DNA of 9,874 nucleotides from Candidatus Aminicenantota bacterium. Its GTDB lineage: Bacteria > Acidobacteriota > Aminicenantia > Aminicenantales > Aminicenantaceae. Both the position numbers and the translations under genes were made by a program. Shown here piece by piece: positions 6,332 through 9,874 of this stretch (the first letter of the stretch is position 1; each line of letters starts with the position of its first letter). The notes beneath the pieces were generated by a model that saw only the letters and a list, made by a program, of their open reading frames with translations, did not search any database and was not told the DNA's origin. Location of the stretch: NCBI GenBank assembly GCA_016926925.1, contig JAFGNQ010000280.1, forward strand, positions 1 through 9,874. Direction: 5' to 3'.

Positions 6332-6928
6332 ATGGACGTCGTAGCCCGAGTTCAGGGAATTCTGCTCAAACCGAAAGAGGAATGGCCGAAAATCAAGGAA
6401 GAGAGCCTCTCTATCTCTCAGATCATAACCTCGTATGTAATGATTGTGGCCGCGATTCCTGCAATTGCACAGTTCATCGGATTGGGTATTGTCGGACAAA
6501 GAGTGCCTTTTGTGGGGTGGTTCAGGCTGGGGATCGGTACGGCATTCGCTCGATCCATCCTGTCTTATGTGCTATCGGTCGCATCCGCATATATCCTGAG
6601 TATCATCATCAACGCCCTTGCGCCGACTTTTTCTTCAAAGCAAAATCCGGAGAGCGCCATGAAACTGGCTGCGTATGCCATGACTCCAGCTTGGGTAGCC
6701 TCAGTATTGGGCGTCATCCCGATGCTGTATTTTCTGGTCATGATTGCCAGTCTTTACGGCGTCTACATCCTCTATCTCGGGCTTGATGCGAACCTCATGG
6801 AAACACCGAAGGAAAAAATGGTGAGCTACTTGGTTGTGATCATCGTTATTGCCTTCGTGATCATGTTCATCATCGGGGCCATTTTGGGTGCCCTCTTCAC
6901 GGTCGGGGCCGGATTACGATTCTTCTAA
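6332..6928 (+). CDS. Yip1-family integral membrane protein
   Basis: This is a 198-residue protein in the inner membrane with about five hydrophobic helices, at roughly 31-53, 72-98, 118-138, 134-151 and 164-192. The N-terminal cytosolic segment, VARVQGILLKPKEEWPKI followed by acidic residues, is characteristic of bacterial YIP1-domain proteins. There the stretch up to the Trp precedes the first helix. The domain is related to eukaryotic Yip1, which acts in vesicle trafficking, but the bacterial function is unknown. The start at 6332 has a strong ribosome-binding site; the frame is open to 6185 but that portion overlaps the tRNA and is not coding. The last 15 bases overlap the end of pyrF on the opposite strand. 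It may be co-transcribed from the tRNA side, as no separate promoter is evident. Confidence 0.88.
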   Translation: MDVVARVQGILLKPKEEWPKIKEESLSISQIITSYVMIVAAIPAIAQFIGLGIVGQRVPFVGWFRLGIGTAFARSILSYVLSVASAYILSIIINALAPTFSSKQNPESAMKLAAYAMTPAWVASVLGVIPMLYFLVMIASLYGVYILYLGLDANLMETPKEKMVSYLVVIIVIAFVIMFIIGAILGALFTVGAGLRFF

Positions 6929-7633
6929 TTCCTTGACGATAGCCTCCAAAGCTTGAGAGGGCGACGGCGCTTTGCTGATCGGCCTGCCGATGACGATATA
7001 ATCCGCCCCTTTTTGAACGGCCTGAGCCGGTGTCATGATCCGCTTCTGATCTTGGGCTGCAGCCCAAGCGGGGCGAATCCCGGGCGATACGACTAAAAAG
7101 TCCTTTCCGTATTTTCCCTTGATAAGATCGATTTCCCATGGGGAACAGACGACTCCGTCCATACCTGCAAGCTTTGCCAATTGGGCTAATCTCAAGACCT
7201 GTGCCTCCGTATCTTCGATCATTCCGATCTCGTTCAATTCTTGGCTCCTGAGACTCGTTAAAACCGTCACTCCAAGAAGAAGCGGGCGCGGATGGCCTGT
7301 TTTTTGAGCGGCTGACGCAGCCGCTTCACCGGCGCGCCGCATCATTTCCAGCCCGCCTGAAGCATGAAGAGTCATCATATGGATGCCGTGTTCTGTCCCC
7401 GCGGATACGGCGCCGGCCACTGTATTTGGAATGTCGTGCAGTTTAAGATCCAAAAAGATCCGTTTTTTTCTTTTCTTCATCTCTCTGAACAAAGACGGCC
7501 CCTCGGCCGTAAAAAGCTCGAGCCCGATTTTGAAAATCCGAGCCATGTCGAGCTTGTCCGCCAAATCCAATGCCTGCTTTCCGGTGTTTACGTCCAAGGC
7601 AATGATGATTTTATGTGCTTGCCGTGTTTTCAT
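6914..7633 (-). CDS. pyrF: Orotidine 5'-phosphate decarboxylase
   Basis: This enzyme converts OMP to UMP, the last step of de novo pyrimidine synthesis, as a cytosolic TIM-barrel dimer. It has 239 residues from the ATG at 7633, the usual length for the short bacterial form. Visible signatures are D14 (IIALDV), K35 (FKIGLE), the catalytic D62-x-K64-x-x-D67 (DLKLHDIP), the phosphate-binding PGIR, and the C-terminal VIGRPI loop. The start is chosen for aaggtgag four bases upstream and for alignment with the family start at IIALD. The open frame continues 38 codons to an ATG at 7747, but that stretch is polar and unlike the family. It is the last gene of the pyr cluster; its end overlaps the Yip1-family gene tail to tail. 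Confidence 0.96.
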   Translation of the reverse strand: MKTRQAHKIIIALDVNTGKQALDLADKLDMARIFKIGLELFTAEGPSLFREMKKRKKRIFLDLKLHDIPNTVAGAVSAGTEHGIHMMTLHASGGLEMMRRAGEAAASAAQKTGHPRPLLLGVTVLTSLRSQELNEIGMIEDTEAQVLRLAQLAKLAGMDGVVCSPWEIDLIKGKYGKDFLVVSPGIRPAWAAAQDQKRIMTPAQAVQKGADYIVIGRPISKAPSPSQALEAIVKELEES

Positions 7634-7758
7634 TTCACTCACCTTTGTATGAAGATCCGTTTTAATCTCAACCGATCGGAGAACTCCGTCGTATGGGATC
7701 TGAGGCCTGTTCCCGGCCGAATCCCGGGAGTTCGCGATTTTGCGCATTTCCGCACAAG
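7634..7758 (-). promoter_or_regulatory. pyrD-pyrF spacer with pyrF ribosome-binding site
   Basis: The 125 bases between the pyrD stop and the pyrF start include aaggtgag at 7638-7645, just before the ATG. A GC-rich stem (tcccgg with ccggga, around 7715-7732) can be drawn. The whole spacer is open in the pyrF frame, so translation from an ATG at 7747 cannot be ruled out. No convincing internal promoter was found. Confidence 0.5.
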
Positions 7759-8676
7759 CTAGAATTGTGTATCCAGAGTCCCGATTATATCTTCGATTTT
7801 TGGGATGTTATGGCGCTTGCAATATGCTTCCATAGAATCCACGATGTTAACCGTCGTCTCAGGATCGACGAAATTGGCCGTGCCTACTTCTACGGCTCTT
7901 GCTCCGCAAATGAGATATTCGAGGGCATCCTCGGCCGTCATGATACCTCCCAGGCCGATTACCGGGATATCCAGACGGCCGGAGACTTGATAGACCATGC
8001 GGAGTGCAATGGGCTTGATCGCAGGGCCGCTGAGTCCACCGAATACATTGGCCAGCTTTGGAATTCTCGTTTCTGTATCGACGGCCATAGCCAGGAATGT
8101 GTTGACAAGCGATATCGCATCCGAGCCCGCTTCTTGGGCACTCAAGGCAATCTCTACAATATCGGAGACATTTGGTGACAGCTTTGTGATGATAGGGCGT
8201 GAACTGCTGTTTTTGACCAGCTTGACGATGGCATGCGTTGCGTTGGGGTCGAGAGCAGGGCATTGACCGCCCTTTTTGACATTCGGGCAGGAGATGTTCA
8301 GCTCGTAGGCTGCAATTCCCTCCTGGTTGTCCAGGTATTCGACGATAGACGCGTATTCTTCCTCATGTTCACCGCAGACATTGACGATTACTGCAGTCCG
8401 AAAGCCTCTCAACTGCGGCAGAATCTCTTCCGAAAACCTACGGACTCCGATGCCCTGAAGTCCTATGGCATTGATCAATCCGCTGGCCGTCTCAACAAGC
8501 CTAGGCGGAGGATTCCCCTGTCTGGGAGAGAAATAGAGCCCTTTGACGACGAAGCCGCCCAATCGGTTGAGATCGATAAAAGGAATGAATTCCAGACCGT
8601 ATCCGAAGGTCCCGCTGGCTGCAATGACCGGATTCTTGAGGGTCATAAACCCGAGGTTGACGGATAAATCGGTCAT
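7759..8676 (-). CDS. pyrD: Dihydroorotate dehydrogenase B, catalytic subunit
   Basis: This subunit oxidises dihydroorotate to orotate with FMN and passes electrons to PyrK, which reduces NAD+; the class 1B enzyme is a cytosolic PyrD2PyrK2 complex. It has 305 residues from the ATG at 8676. Family signatures are NPVIAASGTFGYG, K45 (VVKGLYF), NAIGLQ, the catalytic base C130 (ELNISCPNV, the cysteine of class 1 enzymes), ITKLSPN, FGGLSGPAIKP, and the FMN-phosphate motif GLGGI with VGTANF. The open frame runs upstream to 8976 but that part is inside pyrK. It starts only seven bases after the pyrK stop, so the two are very likely translationally coupled; its own ribosome-binding site is weak (ggga about 11 bases upstream). 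Confidence 0.96.
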   Translation of the reverse strand: MTDLSVNLGFMTLKNPVIAASGTFGYGLEFIPFIDLNRLGGFVVKGLYFSPRQGNPPPRLVETASGLINAIGLQGIGVRRFSEEILPQLRGFRTAVIVNVCGEHEEEYASIVEYLDNQEGIAAYELNISCPNVKKGGQCPALDPNATHAIVKLVKNSSSRPIITKLSPNVSDIVEIALSAQEAGSDAISLVNTFLAMAVDTETRIPKLANVFGGLSGPAIKPIALRMVYQVSGRLDIPVIGLGGIMTAEDALEYLICGARAVEVGTANFVDPETTVNIVDSMEAYCKRHNIPKIEDIIGTLDTQF

Positions 8677-8683
8677 CGTACAT

Positions 8684-9493
8684 TCATTCCCAATAAATTT
8701 CCTGCGCTGCGAATACAGGCCCCTCCTCGCAGATCTTTCTCCAGCCGAGTTCGTCTTCTTTTTTGATTTTTTTAACGCAACCCCAGCAAGCGCCGAACCC
8801 ACAGCCCATGATGGATTCGAGGGAGAGCTCCGCCGGCAACTTTTTCGCCTGAGCCGTTTGTGCGACCTTGTGCAGCATAGCTTCGGGCCCGCAGGCATAG
8901 ATGCGTTCGAATCCGTAAGCGTCGATCTCAGAATCGAGTGCCTCGGTGATCGTTCCCTTATAGCCGATCGAACCATCCTCGGTCGAACAGCAAAGTACGA
9001 AGTCTTTTGCTTCCAGTCGCACCTTCAGCGGCAGGTCGCAACCGGACTTGCCTCCGTAATAAATCCTGACATCGATTCCTTTGTCACGAAGTTTTTCCGC
9101 CAGAAAAAAAAGCGGAGCGATTCCTCTTCCCCCCCCGACGAGAGCCATCATGCTTTTCCGGCCGTCGTTGGGAATGGAAAACCCCTTCCCCAAGGGACCG
9201 ATGATATCCAGCATGTCGCCTTCCTGTTTGCGGCTCAATAGATCTGTTCCCAGCCCCACTTTTTGGAAGAAAACGGTGACGGTCTGCTCATCTGCCGAAA
9301 AAATGCTGAAGGGACGCCGCAAAAGAGGGTAGGGATCCTGATTGGTTCGCACCATAATGAACTGTCCCGGCTGGGCATGCAAGGCGATTTCAGCAGAGAC
9401 CATGGAAAGGGAGAAATAATCTCCCCAGTTGTCTTTGTGTGTTATGTGCGCTTTCGGATCCTTGACCATGAGGATGTCGGAAAAAATCCGCAT
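8684..9493 (-). CDS. pyrK: Dihydroorotate dehydrogenase B, electron-transfer subunit
   Basis: This is the iron-sulfur flavoprotein partner of PyrD that carries electrons from FMN through a [2Fe-2S] cluster and FAD to NAD+. It has 269 residues. The FAD-binding motif RRPFSI is at 59-64. GPLGKGF is at 99-105, and the nucleotide loop LVGGGRGIAP at 118-127. YACGPEAML lies near 202-210. Four cluster cysteines are at 231, 236, 239 and 255 (C-x4-C-x2-C-x15-C, with ICEEGPVF at the last), matching the PyrK pattern. The start is uncertain: neither the ATG at 9493 nor the one at 9469 has a good ribosome-binding site. Co-occurrence with pyrD points to an NAD-linked, anaerobiosis-compatible pathway rather than a quinone-linked one. 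Confidence 0.95.
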   Translation of the reverse strand: MRIFSDILMVKDPKAHITHKDNWGDYFSLSMVSAEIALHAQPGQFIMVRTNQDPYPLLRRPFSIFSADEQTVTVFFQKVGLGTDLLSRKQEGDMLDIIGPLGKGFSIPNDGRKSMMALVGGGRGIAPLFFLAEKLRDKGIDVRIYYGGKSGCDLPLKVRLEAKDFVLCCSTEDGSIGYKGTITEALDSEIDAYGFERIYACGPEAMLHKVAQTAQAKKLPAELSLESIMGCGFGACWGCVKKIKKEDELGWRKICEEGPVFAAQEIYWE

Positions 9494-9498
9494 TCACG

Positions 9499-9514
9499 AT
9501 ATCAGAATATCAGA
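9499..9514. repeat. Tandem 8-bp direct repeat next to the pyrK start
   Basis: atatcaga occurs twice back to back, six bases from the pyrK ATG and about 20 bases from the promoter of the divergent aminotransferase gene. It could be a small regulator site for either gene, or chance. Confidence 0.35.
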
Positions 9515-9533
9515 GGCATGGCAACAAAAAACT

Positions 9534-9562
9534 TTGACATCGCCACCTTGTTCTGGAATAAT
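9534..9562 (+). promoter_or_regulatory. Sigma-70 promoter of the aminotransferase gene
   Basis: A perfect -35 TTGACA (9534-9539) is followed, after the optimal 17 bases, by AATAAT (9557-9562), five of six. The predicted start is near 9569, leaving a leader of about 33 bases with a ribosome-binding site. This is the best promoter in the window. Confidence 0.8.
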
Positions 9563-9589
9563 TTGAATCTTCTTTCAGGGATTAGTTTT

Positions 9590-9594
9590 GGAGG
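9590..9594 (+). promoter_or_regulatory. Ribosome-binding site of the aminotransferase gene
   Basis: ggagg lies seven bases before the ATG at 9602 but only one base before the ATG at 9596. This selects 9602 as the start. Confidence 0.8.
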
Positions 9595-9601
9595 CATGCA
9601 G

Positions 9602-9874
9602 ATGAATATTTCCAAGAGGGGCAGGGATATCCAGGAATCTCCCATCAGGAAACTCAAACCCTATGCCGACGCCGCCATCAGCCGAGGCGTTCATGTCTAT
9701 TTCCTCAATATCGGGCAGCCTGACATTCCCACTCCCCCAACCATCTGGGATGCCATTAAAAATTTTGATGAAGAAGTCCTCAGCTACGGGCCTGCACAAG
9801 GATTCTTGGAATTGCGGCAGGCCAAATCTGATATGATCAGCTGGGAAATCGGAGACGGGCAGTACTGGCATAAA
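9602..9874 (+). CDS. Class I/II PLP-dependent aminotransferase, C-terminus outside window
   Basis: These are the first 91 codons of a fold-type I aminotransferase of the aspartate/aromatic group, which moves an amino group between an amino acid and a 2-oxo acid in the cytosol. N-terminal family features are ESPIRKLKPYADAA at 12-25, LNIGQPDIPTP near 37-47 (the LNxGxPD substrate loop), and SYGPAQGFLELRQA near 65-78 (the Y...G...LR motif). The PLP lysine and phosphate-binding residues lie beyond the window, so substrate cannot be called. The start at 9602 is chosen on ribosome-binding-site spacing; 9596 would add two residues. It is divergent from pyrK. Confidence 0.9.
   Translation, partial: MNISKRGRDIQESPIRKLKPYADAAISRGVHVYFLNIGQPDIPTPPTIWDAIKNFDEEVLSYGPAQGFLELRQAKSDMISWEIGDGQYWHK

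Noticed and set aside
8677..8976. N-terminal extension of pyrD to 405 residues
   Set aside because: The extra 100 codons lie inside pyrK in another frame and do not resemble the family; the ATG at 8676 gives the normal class 1B length.
8543..9241. 232-codon open frame on the + strand across pyrK and pyrD
   Set aside because: Antisense to two genes with clear catalytic motifs; no recognisable domain or start signals.
1..9874. CRISPR arrays, insertion sequences, phage or defence genes
   Set aside because: No regularly spaced repeats, transposase, integrase or known defence motifs were seen on either strand.

Overview
The window looks like a chromosomal segment of an anaerobic, Gram-negative-type bacterium. 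Moderate GC content, good Shine-Dalgarno sites, a catabolic-style aminotransferase and above all an NAD-linked class 1B dihydroorotate dehydrogenase (pyrK next to pyrD) would fit the Desulfobacterota (old Deltaproteobacteria). The lineage is inference from gene content; no sequence search was possible.

Left part (1-3173): a large tricorn-type protease on the + strand whose N-terminus lies before the window. It is followed by a 220-base convergent spacer with three consecutive stem-loops and no U-tract terminator.

Middle (3174-6046, minus strand): a secreted subtilisin-like protease of 775 residues. It has an I9-like propeptide, an S8 catalytic domain interrupted just before the catalytic serine by a MAM-like beta-sandwich, and a C-terminal choice-of-anchor-D type domain. 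Directly upstream, in the same orientation, is a 64-codon gene that keeps only the two ends of such a protein: a similar signal peptide and a nearly identical C-terminal tail (ENPYNFTI...KKY). Its promoter, leader and ribosome-binding site line up almost without gaps with those of the protease gene. This miniature, apparently internally deleted and still expressible paralogue is the most unusual item in the window.

Right part (6171-9874): a complete tRNA-Cys(GCA) gene with encoded CCA and a five-helix Yip1-family membrane protein (+). Converging on these is a pyrimidine biosynthesis cluster read leftward, pyrK-pyrD-pyrF. PyrK and PyrD form one NAD-dependent dihydroorotate dehydrogenase; PyrF makes UMP at the end of the pathway. 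Diverging from pyrK is a class I/II aminotransferase, cut by the window end, with a good sigma-70 promoter and ribosome-binding site.

No CRISPR array, insertion sequence, integrase or phage gene is visible.
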